The notes: generated by a model from the sequence alone, not told the origin. Positions 48,508 through 58,219 are shown, counted from the stretch's first letter. The stretch is DNA of 64,000 nucleotides from Mycobacterium sherrisii (GCF_002102355.1 NZ_LQPT01000016.1:62001-126000), one strand, 5' to 3'. Numbers and translations: made by a program.

Positions 48508-49526
48508 CACTCTCGGCCGCCCCACCGCACCGCCGCCGCACCGGCGAAGTCACCGGCGTGGGCAAAACCGGCCATCAGCACCACATCACCGGCTTTGAGC
48601 TGGCCGTCGGAGATCGCGCGATCGAGGTTGATCGGGATGCCGGCACCGAACAGGTTGCCGCACTGGTCGAACGTGTCGCGGTGCCGCTCGGCGGGCAACT
48701 CGAGCGCTTCCCGCCAGTTCCGCAGAAAAGCCCGGTTCGGCTGGTTGGTGACCAACAGGTCGATGTCCTTGGCGGGCACGCCTATTCGGTCACAGACCGC
48801 GTATGCCACCTCCGGCACCTGCCGGTTGCCGCGGGCCAGCACCTTGGTGATCTTGCTTTCGGTGAAGCCGATGCTGCCCTCCCCCGGGCCGGCCTGCCAC
48901 CACTTGCGGGGCGGGTCGAAGGACAGCGCCATCTCCCCGGCGTGTTCGCCGTAGGTGCGGCACTCGACGTCCAGGATCGGCGATTGGTCGCCGAGGGTGA
49001 CCAGCCCGACGGCGGCGCCGTCGCCAGGCACCGCCGATTGCGCCTTGCGACGGATGGTGGGCTGATCGAAGAATTGGCCCGCGGCGTTCTGCGCGACGGC
49101 GATCAGTGCCGTGCGTCCCTCGCCCGACGCCAGCAGCTTACGAGCGACGTTGAGCGCCAACACAAATGCGGCGCACCCGCCGTTGTTCAGGTCCAGCACC
49201 CACGACGGACGTAGCCCGAGCCGGTGCGCGATACCCCCGCCCTGCCCGTAGAACGCCATGTCGGGGACTTGCGTGTGGGTGATCAGCACGTCGGCGCCTT
49301 CGACGACGTCGTGCCCGTGCCGCTCGATCAGGCCCGCGACCGCACGCTCGATCATGTCGATGGAGCTTTCCTGCGGTCCGACGTGATGACGGAACTTCGG
49401 CGCCCGGAACATGACATTGTCCCGCAGGTCGTCGGTTTCGGCGAACTGAGCGTAGTAGTCCGCCGGGATCGGCGGGCCGGGCAGATAGGTGGAGACGTCG
49501 ATCAGGCTGACACTCGGGGTACCCAT
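48507..49526 (-). CDS. 3-oxoacyl-ACP synthase III-like enzyme with His-to-Asn change
   Basis: A 339-residue thiolase-fold protein. The nucleophile Cys is in LDLNNGGCAAFVLALNVA, and the C-terminal layout is that of FabH: GVPAKDIDLLVTNQPN, then FDQCGNLFGAGIPINLD and VVLMAGFAHAG. FabH has IPHQAN at the first of these sites; here it reads VTNQPN, so Asn replaces the catalytic His, while the second Asn (CGN) is kept. The usual decarboxylating triad Cys-His-Asn is therefore Cys-Asn-Asn, which favours acyl transfer or non-decarboxylating chemistry (inference). It follows the SRPBCC gene by 7 bases. Confidence 0.87.
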   Translation of the reverse strand: MGTPSVSLIDVSTYLPGPPIPADYYAQFAETDDLRDNVMFRAPKFRHHVGPQESSIDMIERAVAGLIERHGHDVVEGADVLITHTQVPDMAFYGQGGGIAHRLGLRPSWVLDLNNGGCAAFVLALNVARKLLASGEGRTALIAVAQNAAGQFFDQPTIRRKAQSAVPGDGAAVGLVTLGDQSPILDVECRTYGEHAGEMALSFDPPRKWWQAGPGEGSIGFTESKITKVLARGNRQVPEVAYAVCDRIGVPAKDIDLLVTNQPNRAFLRNWREALELPAERHRDTFDQCGNLFGAGIPINLDRAISDGQLKAGDVVLMAGFAHAGDFAGAAAVRWGGRE

Positions 49527-49533
49527 GGCGTGC

Positions 49534-50181
49534 TCATTTCATCCAGTCGGGGGTGACCGAGAGGCCATTGCGGTGGCGATACTCGGCGATTGCCTTGAGG
49601 TTCTTCAGCTCCAGCAGATGCCCGGCGCCGAACATGTCCCAGAAGTCGCCGACCCACACCGGCCGTTGCGGCGGGGCGGTCTGCGGGTACGGGTTCTCGT
49701 CGTAGAACGGGTGGTGGCAATTCGTCCACAGCACCACCGAACCCGGCTTGTTCAGCACCAGTTGCGCGTCGACTACCCGCATCAAATAGATCATCCACAG
49801 GTGCTGGCCCTGATCCCAGGCGCAGTGATAGTCGACGGTGCGGGCCACCGGATTGGCGACCGTGCGGGTGTAGATCTCGGTCTCCGAGCCGAGCCGGTCG
49901 TACGCCAGCCACAACCCCGGTTCGTCGGTCGGGGTGAAGCCGCGCAGGCTGTAGGTCCACTCCTCGAGGCTGCGGGTGTCGGACAGGTACGCGTAGAGCT
50001 CGTCCGGGGGGCAGTCGATGTAATCGTTGACGGTGCAGTATTCCCCGAACACCTGGTCGTGCGGGTACACCGAACGCATCATGTCCATGATCACCGGTGT
50101 GGCTTTTTCCCGCGGCGAGGTTTCGATGCGGGTGACCCCGTCGAGGACGTCGGGAATATCTTCAAGCGCTGGCAGCGACAT
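49534..50181 (-). CDS. SRPBCC (START-like) domain protein
   Basis: A 215-residue protein of the helix-grip fold. The ATG at 50179-50181 (MSLPALEDIPDVLDG) has a strong AAGGAGG upstream and overlaps the end of the ThDP gene by 20 bases. CPPDELYAYLSDTRSLEEWT is the N-terminal strand-helix signature of polyketide cyclase/START proteins and a long cavity-forming sheet follows (ARTVDYHCAWDQGQHLWMIY). The pocket has several His, Trp and Tyr residues. It may bind, cyclise or dehydrate the product of the adjacent enzymes; no reaction can be assigned. Confidence 0.72.
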   Translation of the reverse strand: MSLPALEDIPDVLDGVTRIETSPREKATPVIMDMMRSVYPHDQVFGEYCTVNDYIDCPPDELYAYLSDTRSLEEWTYSLRGFTPTDEPGLWLAYDRLGSETEIYTRTVANPVARTVDYHCAWDQGQHLWMIYLMRVVDAQLVLNKPGSVVLWTNCHHPFYDENPYPQTAPPQRPVWVGDFWDMFGAGHLLELKNLKAIAEYRHRNGLSVTPDWMK

Positions 50182-51904
50182 CGGGGTAGCCCTCCTTAAC
50201 GGTCGAAATATGGCTCCCGGCACCGGATTCGGACGTCGCGGTAAGGAAGGGAGCGAACGGGGCGATCTCGTCGGCGGCGCACTCGACGCCGATCACCGCC
50301 GGCCCGTCGATCTCGAGGGCCGCGCGCATGGCGTCGGCGAGTCCGCCGCGGTCGCTAACATCCATCGACATCAGGCCGGGGAACATGGCGGCCAGCCCGG
50401 CGCCGAGCTGGCTGGGCCGGAAGCGGTTGTAGCTGTACACGTTGTCGTAGTACAGCTGCTCGCGGGTCACACACATGGCGTGCGCGTTGTTGTTGAACAA
50501 CACGAAGGTGACCGGCAGCCGGTACTGCACCGCGGTGTGCACCTCCATGCCGTGCATGAAAAATGCGCCGTCACCGGCGATCACGACGGTGCGCCCGGCC
50601 GGCCGGCCGGTGTTGGCTCGCCCGAAGGCCATCCCGATCCCGGCACCGAAGCTGTAGCCCATGCCGCCCATGCCCAACGCGACGGCGAACCTGCCGTCGC
50701 GCCGCGCCGGCAAGTAATGCACGGCGGAAGCACCGGTGTTGCCCGCGTCGACCACGATGTCTGCGCCGTCGGGTAACACTTCGTCGAGCACCGCCATGGC
50801 GTCGCGGTAGCGCACACCGGTACCGACGCAGGACGGTGGCGTCAGCTCCGAGCGTCCCACGGCGTCGGGAACTCTTACCCCCGTTGGCCGTCCGCTGCCG
50901 GCCAACGCCCGAGTCAGCGTCCGCAACGCGGTGCGCAGATCCCCGGTGTGCACGTGCGCGCAGGGGATGTACGGGCGCGCGGAGCCGATAGAGACGGTGC
51001 GCACGGCGGCCAGGGCTGCATCGAGACCGGCTCGGGCGGTGACCGGCAATCGGGTGCCGACCACCAGGCACACGGCGCTGGCGGCGATCGCTTCCGCGAC
51101 GCCGGGGTGGCCCATCACACCGGTCACCCCTAAGGCCGAAGATCGGCCGAATCCCGGTGTGCCCGAAGCATCTTTGGCGTCGGGCACGGTTGCAACCCGG
51201 GCACGCAGGACCGCGCGCAAGGCCTCGAGCTCGCCGCGGGCGTCGTCGCGGGCCACCTGCTCGCCCGCGATGATCGTGATCGGTCCGCCGGCGTCGCGCA
51301 GCAGGCCCACGATTCGATGCGTATCTCCGATCGGGCGCGGGTCGACGGCCGGGGCTTGCGGCACGGCCCCCGCGCAAACCCGAGCCTGCTGAATATCTTT
51401 GGGCAGCAACACCACTGCCGGTCCTCCGGTGCGTGCCGCGGCGATGGCCCGGGACAGTGCCGCGCCGACCTCGGCCGGCCGCAACACCCGCTCGGTGTAC
51501 ACCGAGACCGCGGAGAACACCGCCTCGACGTCAAGGGAGCCGTTAGCGCCACTGGTGTCTTGAAACGAGCCCCTGCCGTCCAGGGTGGTCGGCGTCTGAC
51601 CGACCAGCGCCAGCACCGGGACCCGGCTGGTGAGCGACTCCCCAAGACCCGCTACAAGATTCAGCGCACCCCCACCGGAAGTCGCCGCGACCACACCCAG
51701 ACCGGCGCCGCTGCGGCTGTAGCCATCGGCCATGGCGGCCGCCGAGAATTCGTGCTTGGCCAGTACCGCAGTGACGCCGGTGTGGAAATGTGCTGCGTCG
51801 TAAAGATCTTCGATGTTGGCGCCGTCCACTCCGAAGATATGGTTCGCGCCGGTCGACGCGAGGCATTCGACGATGTGGTCAACAGCCCGGTAACTCCGAG
51901 GCAT
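50162..51904 (-). CDS. thiamine-diphosphate-dependent enzyme of the acetolactate-synthase/decarboxylase superfamily
   Basis: A 580-residue three-domain ThDP enzyme. The N-terminal pyrimidine-binding domain has HIFGVDGANIEDLYDAAHF and the activating Glu in LAKHEFSAAAMADGYSRSG. The central Rossmann domain follows, and the C-terminal ThDP domain has GMGGMGYSFGAGIGMAFG, then VVIAGDGAFFMHGMEVHTAV and LFNNNAHAMC, the GDG...NN metal-diphosphate motif. Residues of true acetolactate synthase for FAD binding are not evident, so a decarboxylase or carboligase making an acyloin is more likely. First gene of the block, with AGGTGA before its ATG and a SigL-type promoter 35 bases upstream. Confidence 0.86.
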   Translation of the reverse strand: MPRSYRAVDHIVECLASTGANHIFGVDGANIEDLYDAAHFHTGVTAVLAKHEFSAAAMADGYSRSGAGLGVVAATSGGGALNLVAGLGESLTSRVPVLALVGQTPTTLDGRGSFQDTSGANGSLDVEAVFSAVSVYTERVLRPAEVGAALSRAIAAARTGGPAVVLLPKDIQQARVCAGAVPQAPAVDPRPIGDTHRIVGLLRDAGGPITIIAGEQVARDDARGELEALRAVLRARVATVPDAKDASGTPGFGRSSALGVTGVMGHPGVAEAIAASAVCLVVGTRLPVTARAGLDAALAAVRTVSIGSARPYIPCAHVHTGDLRTALRTLTRALAGSGRPTGVRVPDAVGRSELTPPSCVGTGVRYRDAMAVLDEVLPDGADIVVDAGNTGASAVHYLPARRDGRFAVALGMGGMGYSFGAGIGMAFGRANTGRPAGRTVVIAGDGAFFMHGMEVHTAVQYRLPVTFVLFNNNAHAMCVTREQLYYDNVYSYNRFRPSQLGAGLAAMFPGLMSMDVSDRGGLADAMRAALEIDGPAVIGVECAADEIAPFAPFLTATSESGAGSHISTVKEGYPDVAASA

Positions 51905-51938
51905 CTGCTCACCTAAGTTCTATTGAGACGATGCCTTT

Positions 51939-51966
51939 GACACGAGTCAGGTGATCGCGGGGTTCA
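51939..51966 (-). promoter_or_regulatory. SigL-type promoter of the ThDP-SRPBCC-KAS-aminotransferase block
   Basis: Read on the minus strand: TGAACC (51966-51961), 16 bases, CGTGTC (51944-51939). This equals the published SigL consensus TGAACC-N16-CGTGTC at every conserved position. The start of transcription would be near 51932 and the leader about 28 bases. The promoter begins 10 bases after the rslA stop, so the block can be expressed apart from sigL-rslA. Confidence 0.8.
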
Positions 51967-51975
51967 CCTGCCGGG

Positions 51976-52770
51976 TTACAGCGAGCGTTCCAGCAGAACC
52001 TCGCCGCTGTCGGCCGCCACCACCTGCACGGCAGCGATCTGCTCGAGTGGTGTCGAAATGCTCGCGGCCGGCGTCGCGGTGTGGCCCGGTTCGGCCACCC
52101 AGGTCGCCAGCCGGGTCTTGCTGCCGTCGCGACCCACCACCACCATGGCCAGCGTGTCGTGGTGCGCGTACGGCGGAGCCAGGCAGACGCACTTCAGGTT
52201 GATCGCGGTGCCCCAATGCTGGCTGGACAACTGGACCGTCGATGCCAGCATCGTGGTACCCACCTGCGCCATCTCCGACGACTGGGCCACGGTCTGCGTG
52301 GACGCCGGGGACGAGGACCGGTCCTGGAAACCCTGGAAACCCTGGACGCCCAAGAACACGCCGACCGCCAGCACCGCGGCCGCGGCCGACGACGCCACCC
52401 AGGTGATGATCCTGGCGCGGCGACGCCGCCAGGCCACCTTCGCCAGCAATGACGGCAACAACTCGGGCGACGGCTCCGGCGGCGCCGCCGCGGCGTCCCC
52501 GGACTGGCCCATGGCGGCCACCTCTTCACGATCGAGCTGCGACAGCAGGGCCGGCACCCCGCTGAGCTCGGCGACGGCCTCCCGGCAGGCCGGGCACTGG
52601 GCCAGGTGCGCCTCGAACTCGCGGCGGTCGGCCGAGGACAATGACCCCAGCACGTATGCGGCATCCCACATCGCGTACCGGTGGTTGTCACCCATGATCA
52701 GACCAAAGACCTCGTTGTCGCCAGGCGGACCCAAGCCGCGCAGCGGCGTCTTCATTTCATCCATCTCCAT
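51976..52770 (-). CDS. rslA: anti-sigma-L factor RslA
   Basis: A 264-residue membrane-bound anti-sigma factor. The N-terminal zinc-associated domain has HRYAMWDAAYVLGSLSSADR and the HxxxCxxC motif in EAHLAQCPACREAV, which binds zinc and releases SigL under oxidation in M. tuberculosis. One membrane helix (WVASSAAAAVLAVGVFLGV, about residues 138-156) precedes an extracytoplasmic domain. Start ATG 52770 or 52755 (MKTPLRGLGPP); both have purine-rich sites. It follows sigL by 52 bases. Confidence 0.95.
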   Translation of the reverse strand: MEMDEMKTPLRGLGPPGDNEVFGLIMGDNHRYAMWDAAYVLGSLSSADRREFEAHLAQCPACREAVAELSGVPALLSQLDREEVAAMGQSGDAAAAPPEPSPELLPSLLAKVAWRRRRARIITWVASSAAAAVLAVGVFLGVQGFQGFQDRSSSPASTQTVAQSSEMAQVGTTMLASTVQLSSQHWGTAINLKCVCLAPPYAHHDTLAMVVVGRDGSKTRLATWVAEPGHTATPAASISTPLEQIAAVQVVAADSGEVLLERSL

Positions 52771-52822
52771 TCACCCTTCAAGCATTCGGAGCCGATGACC
52801 ACACAGATGGGTGGGGGGACTG

Positions 52823-53368
52823 TCATCGGGTAACTCCGAGTTCCTGCAGAGTGAGCCGCAAAGCCCGCACGGCATAGTGTAGTCGGGACTTCACAGTTCC
52901 CTCGGCTATCTCGAGGTCTGCAGCAATCTGTGCGGTGGTCCATCCGCGGTAGTAGGACCGCTCGATGACGGCCCGGTGTTCCGCGGACAATTGCGTCATC
53001 GCTTCGGCGATCAGCAACCGGTCCAGCGCCGCGTTGACCTCGTCGGGCGTCGCCTGTTCCGGGGCTCCCTCTTCGTCGAGGGAGCCGACCACGTTGCGAT
53101 AGCGCGCACTGCGCCGGTCGTCGATGATCATGTTCCTGGCCACGGTAAACAACCAGGCACGCGCCGACCGTTCCGTGTCGCCGATGACCTCCGGGTGCTG
53201 CCATGCGCGCAGCAACGTTTCCTGGACCACGTCCTCGGCGTGGCTGCGGTCACCGGTCAACCGCAGCGCGTAGCGCCACAACACCGCGGCATGCTCGTCG
53301 TAGAGCGCCTTCATCAATGCGGCCTCGCCGGCACCCGACGCCGGGTGAGTATCAGCACCCCGTGCCAC
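52823..53368 (-). CDS. sigL: ECF sigma factor SigL
   Basis: A 181-residue extracytoplasmic-function sigma factor. GTG 53368 is chosen since AGGAGG is placed eight bases upstream; the longer open frame to 53488 overlaps mapA. Region 2: LRLTGDRSHAEDVVQETLLR and ARAWLFTVARNMIIDDRRSA. Region 4 (recognising the -35): YYRGWTTAQIAADLEIAEGT, VKSRLHYAVRAL. It matches M. tuberculosis SigL to the C-terminal LTLQELGVTR. Confidence 0.96.
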   Translation of the reverse strand: MARGADTHPASGAGEAALMKALYDEHAAVLWRYALRLTGDRSHAEDVVQETLLRAWQHPEVIGDTERSARAWLFTVARNMIIDDRRSARYRNVVGSLDEEGAPEQATPDEVNAALDRLLIAEAMTQLSAEHRAVIERSYYRGWTTAQIAADLEIAEGTVKSRLHYAVRALRLTLQELGVTR

Positions 53369-53388
53369 TCGACCACCTCCTGCCCATA

Positions 53389-53416
53389 GACACGAGTTGA
53401 GTAGCGGTTTAGTTCG
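53389..53416 (-). promoter_or_regulatory. candidate SigL autoregulatory promoter of sigL-rslA
   Basis: On the minus strand CGAACT (53416-53411), 16 bases, CGTGTC (53394-53389). The -10 is a full match to the SigL consensus and the -35 matches TGAACC in four of six bases, with identical spacing. It sits in the mapA-sigL gap. SigL is known to control its own operon in M. tuberculosis. Confidence 0.6.
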
Positions 53417-53420
53417 AGGT

Positions 53421-54221
53421 CTATCGCAGCGTGAGGATGCGGGGCCCGTCCTCGGTGACCGCCACGGTGTGCTCCCAATGCGCCGCACGGGATCCGTCGG
53501 TGGTGGTGACCGTCCAGTCGTCGTCGAGAACGGTAGTTTTGCCGGTTCCCAGGGTCAGCATCGGCTCGATGGCCAGCACCGACCCGACGGCCAGCAACGG
53601 CCCACGGCCCGGCGAGCCTTCGTTGGGCAGGAAGGGGTCCATGTGCATCTGCCGGCCGATGCCGTGGCCGCCGTACCCTTCGACGATCCCGAAGCTGCGA
53701 CCGTGCCGCGCGGCGGCCGCCCGGGTTCCCATTTCGATGGCGTGCGAGACATCCGTCAGCCGGTTACCAGGGATCATCGCCGCGATTCCGGCCTCGAGGG
53801 ATTCCCTGGTCGCCGCGGACAACGCCGCATCGGCGGGGTCGAGGGCACCCACGCCGAAGGTGATGGCCGCGTCGCCGTGCCAGCCGTCCAGGATCGCGCC
53901 GCAGTCGATGGACACCAGGTCACCGGGGACGAGGATTTCGGCGGCGGACGGGATGCCGTGTACCACCCGGTCGTTGACGGACGCGCAGATCGATGCCGGA
54001 TACCCGTGGTAGCCCAGAAACGACGGCGTGGCGCCCGCCTCCCTGATCACCGTCTCGGCGATGTGGTCCAGCCCCAGGGTGGAGCTGCCGGACACCGCGG
54101 CGGCCCGCACGGCCTGCAGCGCGGCGGCGACCACGGCGCCCGCCGCGGCCATCGCGTCGAGTTCGCCGGCGCTACGCTGCGGCACCACCTTGCGGCTCCG
54201 CAACCGCGCCAGCGGATTCAT
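53421..54221 (-). CDS. mapA: methionine aminopeptidase, type I
   Basis: Removes the initiator Met. The 266-residue protein equals the length of M. tuberculosis MapA. The five metal ligands are visible: two Asp in [20 protein letters not shown], His in [13 protein letters not shown], Glu in [10 protein letters not shown] and Glu in [10 protein letters not shown]. It starts 2 bases after adk. Confidence 0.96.
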   Translation of the reverse strand: MNPLARLRSRKVVPQRSAGELDAMAAAGAVVAAALQAVRAAAVSGSSTLGLDHIAETVIREAGATPSFLGYHGYPASICASVNDRVVHGIPSAAEILVPGDLVSIDCGAILDGWHGDAAITFGVGALDPADAALSAATRESLEAGIAAMIPGNRLTDVSHAIEMGTRAAAARHGRSFGIVEGYGGHGIGRQMHMDPFLPNEGSPGRGPLLAVGSVLAIEPMLTLGTGKTTVLDDDWTVTTTDGSRAAHWEHTVAVTEDGPRILTLR

Positions 54222-54223
54222 CG

Positions 54224-54769
54224 CTACTTGCCCAGCGCCCGCAGCGCGCGGGCGAATACCTCGTCCACCGCACCGACGGCGTCGACGGTCTTCAGCTGGT
54301 CGCGGTAGTACTCGAGCAGCGGCGCGGTCTCGTCACGGTAGATCTTCATCCGGTTGAGGATGACCTCGTCGGTGTCGTCGGCGCGGCCGCGGCCCTTGAG
54401 CCGGTGCAGCAACTCGTCTTCGGACACCCGGAACTCGAGCACCGCGTCGATGTCGGTGCCGCGGCGGCCCAGCATCTCGTGCAACGCTTTGGCCTGCTCG
54501 ATCGAGCGCGGATACCCGTCCAGGATGAAGCCGTTGGCCACGTCCGGCTCGTTCAGCCGGTCGTCGACGAGTTGGTTGGTCAGCTCGGAGGGCACCAGGT
54601 CGCCGGCGTCGAGGTAGCGCTTGGCCTCCAGGCCCAGCTTGGTGCCCTGGCCGATGTTGCTACGGAAAAGGTCCCCGGTGGAGATCTGCGGGATCCCGAG
54701 CTTCTCGCTGAGCTTCTCCGACTGCGTGCCCTTGCCTGCCCCCGGCGGGCCCAGCAAAACGACTCTCAC
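54224..54769 (-). CDS. adk: adenylate kinase
   Basis: A 181-residue short adenylate kinase (AMP + ATP to 2 ADP). The GTG start at 54769 gives [20 protein letters not shown] with the P-loop; the frame upstream belongs to the secY region. [24 protein letters not shown] and the compact lid [14 protein letters not shown] (no zinc cysteines) follow. The start overlaps the secY stop by 4 bases. Confidence 0.97.
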   Translation of the reverse strand: MRVVLLGPPGAGKGTQSEKLSEKLGIPQISTGDLFRSNIGQGTKLGLEAKRYLDAGDLVPSELTNQLVDDRLNEPDVANGFILDGYPRSIEQAKALHEMLGRRGTDIDAVLEFRVSEDELLHRLKGRGRADDTDEVILNRMKIYRDETAPLLEYYRDQLKTVDAVGAVDEVFARALRALGK

Positions 54770-56091
54770 TTGAGGAACCCTTCGTAGTTGCGCTGCATGA
54801 GCTGACTCTCGATCTGTTTGACCGTATCCAACCCGACACCGATCATGATCAGGACTGCGGTGCCGCCGAAGGGCAGGTTTTGCACCGCCCCGGCGTTGCC
54901 GATCTGCAGGAACAGGTTCGGCAGTACCGCGATCGCCCCGAGGTAGATCGAGCCCGGGAGCGTGATCCTGCTCAGCACATAGCGCAGATAGTCGGCGGTG
55001 GGCTTGCCGGGCCGGATGCCCGGGATGAAGCCGCCGAACTTCTTCATCTCGTCGGCACGCTCGTCGGGGTTGAAGGTGATCGACACGTAGAAGTACGTGA
55101 AGAAGATGATCAGGCCGAAGTAAATGGCGATGTAGACCGGGTCGCTGGGGTCGGACAGGTAGGTTCCGACGAACTTGTCCCACCAGCTGTTGCCCACGCC
55201 GCCGCTGCCACTGCGGATCAGCTGGGTGATCAGGTGCGGAATGTAGATCAGTGACGAGGCGAAGATGACGGGGATGACGCCGGCCTGGTTGACCTTGAGC
55301 GGCAGATACGTCGAGGTGCCCCCGTACATGCGCCGGCCCACCATGCGCTTGGCGTACTGCACCGGGATCCGGCGCTGGCCCTGCTCGACGAACACCACGC
55401 CGACGATGATGATCAACGCGGCGGCGCAGACGGCGGCGAAGATCATGCCGCCGCGGCTGTCCAGGATGGTCTTGCCTTCCGCCGGGATGCGCGCGGCGAT
55501 ACCGACGAAGATCAGCAGGGACATGCCGTTGCCGATGCCGCGCTCGGTAATCAGCTCACCCATCCACATCACCAGCGCCGCCCCGCTGGTCATCACCAAC
55601 ACGATGACGACCAGGGTGAAGATGCTCTGATCGGCGATGATGTCCAGCGAGCAGCCCTGCAACAGGCCGCCGTTGGCCGCCAGCGCCACGATGCTGGTGG
55701 CCTGCAGGATGGCCAGCGCGATCGCCAGGTAGCGGGTGTACTGGGTCATCTTGGCCTGGCCGGATTGGCCTTCCTTGCGCAATTCCTCGAAGCGTGGAAT
55801 GACCACGGTCAGCAACTGCACGATGATGCTGGCGGTGATGTAGGGCATGACGCCCACCGCGAACACCGTGAGCTTGAGCAGCGCGCCCCCGGAAAACAGA
55901 TTGATCAGCGAATAGATCTGCCCGGCCTCACCGCCGCTGGCTTCCTTGATGCACTGCTGGACGTTGGGAAAGTTCACCCCGGGCGACGGGAGTGCGGCGC
56001 CCAAGCGATACAGCACGACGATGCCGAGCGTGAAAAGGATCTTCCGTCTCAAGTCGACTGTTCGCAGCGACGAGATGAAAGCCGAAAGCAC
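54766..56091 (-). CDS. secY: protein translocase subunit SecY
   Basis: The pore of the general secretion machine, 441 residues with ten membrane helices. [19 protein letters not shown] starts it; plug and gate segments and the ribosome-contact loops [19 protein letters not shown] and [18 protein letters not shown] are present. It leads secY-adk-mapA, the second half of the spc operon. Confidence 0.98.
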   Translation of the reverse strand: MLSAFISSLRTVDLRRKILFTLGIVVLYRLGAALPSPGVNFPNVQQCIKEASGGEAGQIYSLINLFSGGALLKLTVFAVGVMPYITASIIVQLLTVVIPRFEELRKEGQSGQAKMTQYTRYLAIALAILQATSIVALAANGGLLQGCSLDIIADQSIFTLVVIVLVMTSGAALVMWMGELITERGIGNGMSLLIFVGIAARIPAEGKTILDSRGGMIFAAVCAAALIIIVGVVFVEQGQRRIPVQYAKRMVGRRMYGGTSTYLPLKVNQAGVIPVIFASSLIYIPHLITQLIRSGSGGVGNSWWDKFVGTYLSDPSDPVYIAIYFGLIIFFTYFYVSITFNPDERADEMKKFGGFIPGIRPGKPTADYLRYVLSRITLPGSIYLGAIAVLPNLFLQIGNAGAVQNLPFGGTAVLIMIGVGLDTVKQIESQLMQRNYEGFLK

Positions 56092-56377
56092 TCTATCCTC
56101 CTGCGCGGCCGGGGGTCATCCTGCAGTACGCGCGCTCAACACCCGCAGGCCAGGACGTACGGCGTCACGCGTCAAATCGTGTACGAGACTAACAGCTGGT
56201 GGGACCAGATCCTTAAATGGGCGGCCTCGGGCAGTACCGAAAGGGTCGGAAAAAATTCAGAAAGCCGACAGCCACGAGGCGTAGAGTTTTGATCGCTCGT
56301 TGCATTTGCTAAGTATCAATGCTGGGCGCCCGAGAGTGCCGACGTGCGGTGGCCAGCGGAGTCGAAAGAGGTGCACC

Positions 56378-57283
56378 ATGACACGGACTGATCAAGACAG
56401 CTGGGATTTGGCCTCCAGCGTCGGCGCGACGGCCACCATGGTCGCGGCGGCGCGCGCGGTGGCCAGCAACGACCCCAATCCGATCATCAACGACCCGTTC
56501 GCCGCCCCGCTGGTCCGCGCCGTCGGGCTCGACTTCTTCCGCCGCGTGGTAGACGGCGAGATCAACGCCGCCGACGCGCCCGAGGACGGCGACGGGGACC
56601 TCCAGCTCGAGACGGACTCGATCGCGGTGCGCACCCGCTTTTTCGACGACTTCTTCCTCAACGCCGCCCGCGACGGGATCCGCCAGGCGGTGATCCTGGC
56701 GGCCGGTCTCGACGCGCGCGCCTACCGGTTGTCCTGGCCGGACGGCAGCGTGGTGTACGAGGTCGACCAGCCCCAAGTCATCGAGTTCAAGACCGCCACG
56801 ATGGCGAGCCTGGGTGCCGCGCCGGCCGCCGAGCGGCGCACCGTCAGCGTCGACCTACGGGACGACTGGCCCGCGGCGCTGCGCGGCAGCGGATTCGACG
56901 TGAGCCAACCGACGTCCTGGAGCGCCGAGGGCCTGCTCATGTACCTGCCGCCCGAGGCGCAGGACCGGCTGTTCGACAACATCACCGCACTGTCCGCCCC
57001 GGGCAGCAAGCTGGCCACCGAGTACCACCCCGACAACGACACGACGATGTCCGAACGGGCGCAGGAGTTCAACGAGCGCTGGGCGAAGCTGGGCTGCGAC
57101 ATCGATTTGTCCGGGTTGTTCTTCGACGGGGAGCGCAGCAACGTGGTGGAGTACCTCACCGAGCACGGCTGGCAGGTGAGCTCGCGGCCGCGGCGCGAGC
57201 TGTTCACCGATTACGGCCGCGAATTCTCCGACGACGAGACGCAGCTGCGCAACATCGTTTCCGTCACCGCGACGCTGCGCTAG
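56378..57283 (+). CDS. class I SAM-dependent methyltransferase, mycobacterial TIGR00027 type, copy 1
   Basis: A 301-residue member of the family that in M. tuberculosis includes Rv0731c. ATG 56378 ([20 protein letters not shown]) has AAGAGGTG upstream; the frame to 56300 is not family-like. Motifs: [32 protein letters not shown] (SAM loop), [12 protein letters not shown] (acidic residue for ribose) and [16 protein letters not shown]. Methyl acceptor unknown. The 286-base gap from the divergent secY holds both promoters. Confidence 0.92.
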   Translation: MTRTDQDSWDLASSVGATATMVAAARAVASNDPNPIINDPFAAPLVRAVGLDFFRRVVDGEINAADAPEDGDGDLQLETDSIAVRTRFFDDFFLNAARDGIRQAVILAAGLDARAYRLSWPDGSVVYEVDQPQVIEFKTATMASLGAAPAAERRTVSVDLRDDWPAALRGSGFDVSQPTSWSAEGLLMYLPPEAQDRLFDNITALSAPGSKLATEYHPDNDTTMSERAQEFNERWAKLGCDIDLSGLFFDGERSNVVEYLTEHGWQVSSRPRRELFTDYGREFSDDETQLRNIVSVTATLR

Positions 57284-57292
57284 GGACGTCGA

Positions 57293-58219
57293 ATGACCAC
57301 CGAGAGCAAGCGATTTGACGGCGACACTTGGGATTTGGCGTCCAGCGTGGGAGCCACGGCCACCGCGGTGGCCGCCCGCCGGGCCATGGCGTCCAGGGGC
57401 CCCAATCCGCTGATCGACGATCCGTTCGCCGAGCCGCTGGTCAACGCCGTCGGCGTGCAGGCGTTCATCCGCATGATGAACGGGGAGCTCGAAACGCCCG
57501 ACGACGATCCCGCGTTCACCACGCAGCGGCTCAGCGAAGGCATGGCGGTGCGCACCCGATACTTCGACACCTTCTTCCTCGAGGCAGTCGAAGCCGGTCT
57601 GCGCCAAGCGGTCATTTTGGCGTCCGGGCTCGACACCCGTGCCTACCGCTTGCCGTGGCCGGACGGGACCGTACTCTATGAAATCGACCAGCCGCGCGTG
57701 ATCGATTTCAAGACCCGGACGTTGGCCGATCTTGGCGCCGCGCCGGTGACGGATCGCCGGGCGGTGGCAGTAGACCTGCGCGATGACTGGCCAAGTGCCT
57801 TGCGCGCCAACGGGTTCGATTCGTCCCGACCGACGGCATGGATAGCCGAGGGACTGCTGGGCTATCTGCCGCCGGACGCCCAGGATCGGCTGTTCGACAA
57901 CATCACCGCGCTGTCGTGTGCCGGCAGCCGGATCGGCACCGGCTACGTTCCGGATATTCGCGACCGGGTGCGCAAGCGCGGCCGTGAGCTCAGCGAGCGT
58001 TGGCGCCGCATGGGGCTGGACCTGAACTGGTCGGAACTCGTCTACGACGGCGAACGCAATGACGTGGTCGCTTACCTCAACGAGCGGGGCTGGGAAACCA
58101 CGGTGCGCACCACGCCGGAGATGTACGCGCACAACGGTTTCGAGTTCCCTACCGACCCCTCCGCCGCGGTCTTCGGCGATATCAGATATGTGACGGCGAC
58201 GCTAGGAAACCGAACATGA
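57293..58219 (+). CDS. class I SAM-dependent methyltransferase, TIGR00027 type, copy 2
   Basis: A 308-residue paralogue 9 bases after copy 1: [66 protein letters not shown] and EGLLGYLPPDAQDRLF. It overlaps copy 3 by 4 bases (ATGA). Diverges from the others in the region RIGTGYVPDIRDRVRKRGRE, likely part of the acceptor site. Confidence 0.92.
   Translation: MTTESKRFDGDTWDLASSVGATATAVAARRAMASRGPNPLIDDPFAEPLVNAVGVQAFIRMMNGELETPDDDPAFTTQRLSEGMAVRTRYFDTFFLEAVEAGLRQAVILASGLDTRAYRLPWPDGTVLYEIDQPRVIDFKTRTLADLGAAPVTDRRAVAVDLRDDWPSALRANGFDSSRPTAWIAEGLLGYLPPDAQDRLFDNITALSCAGSRIGTGYVPDIRDRVRKRGRELSERWRRMGLDLNWSELVYDGERNDVVAYLNERGWETTVRTTPEMYAHNGFEFPTDPSAAVFGDIRYVTATLGNRT

Noticed and set aside
54770-55183. 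Extension of the adk frame into secY
   Set aside because: The P-loop must be near the start of adenylate kinase, and the extension overlaps secY in another frame.
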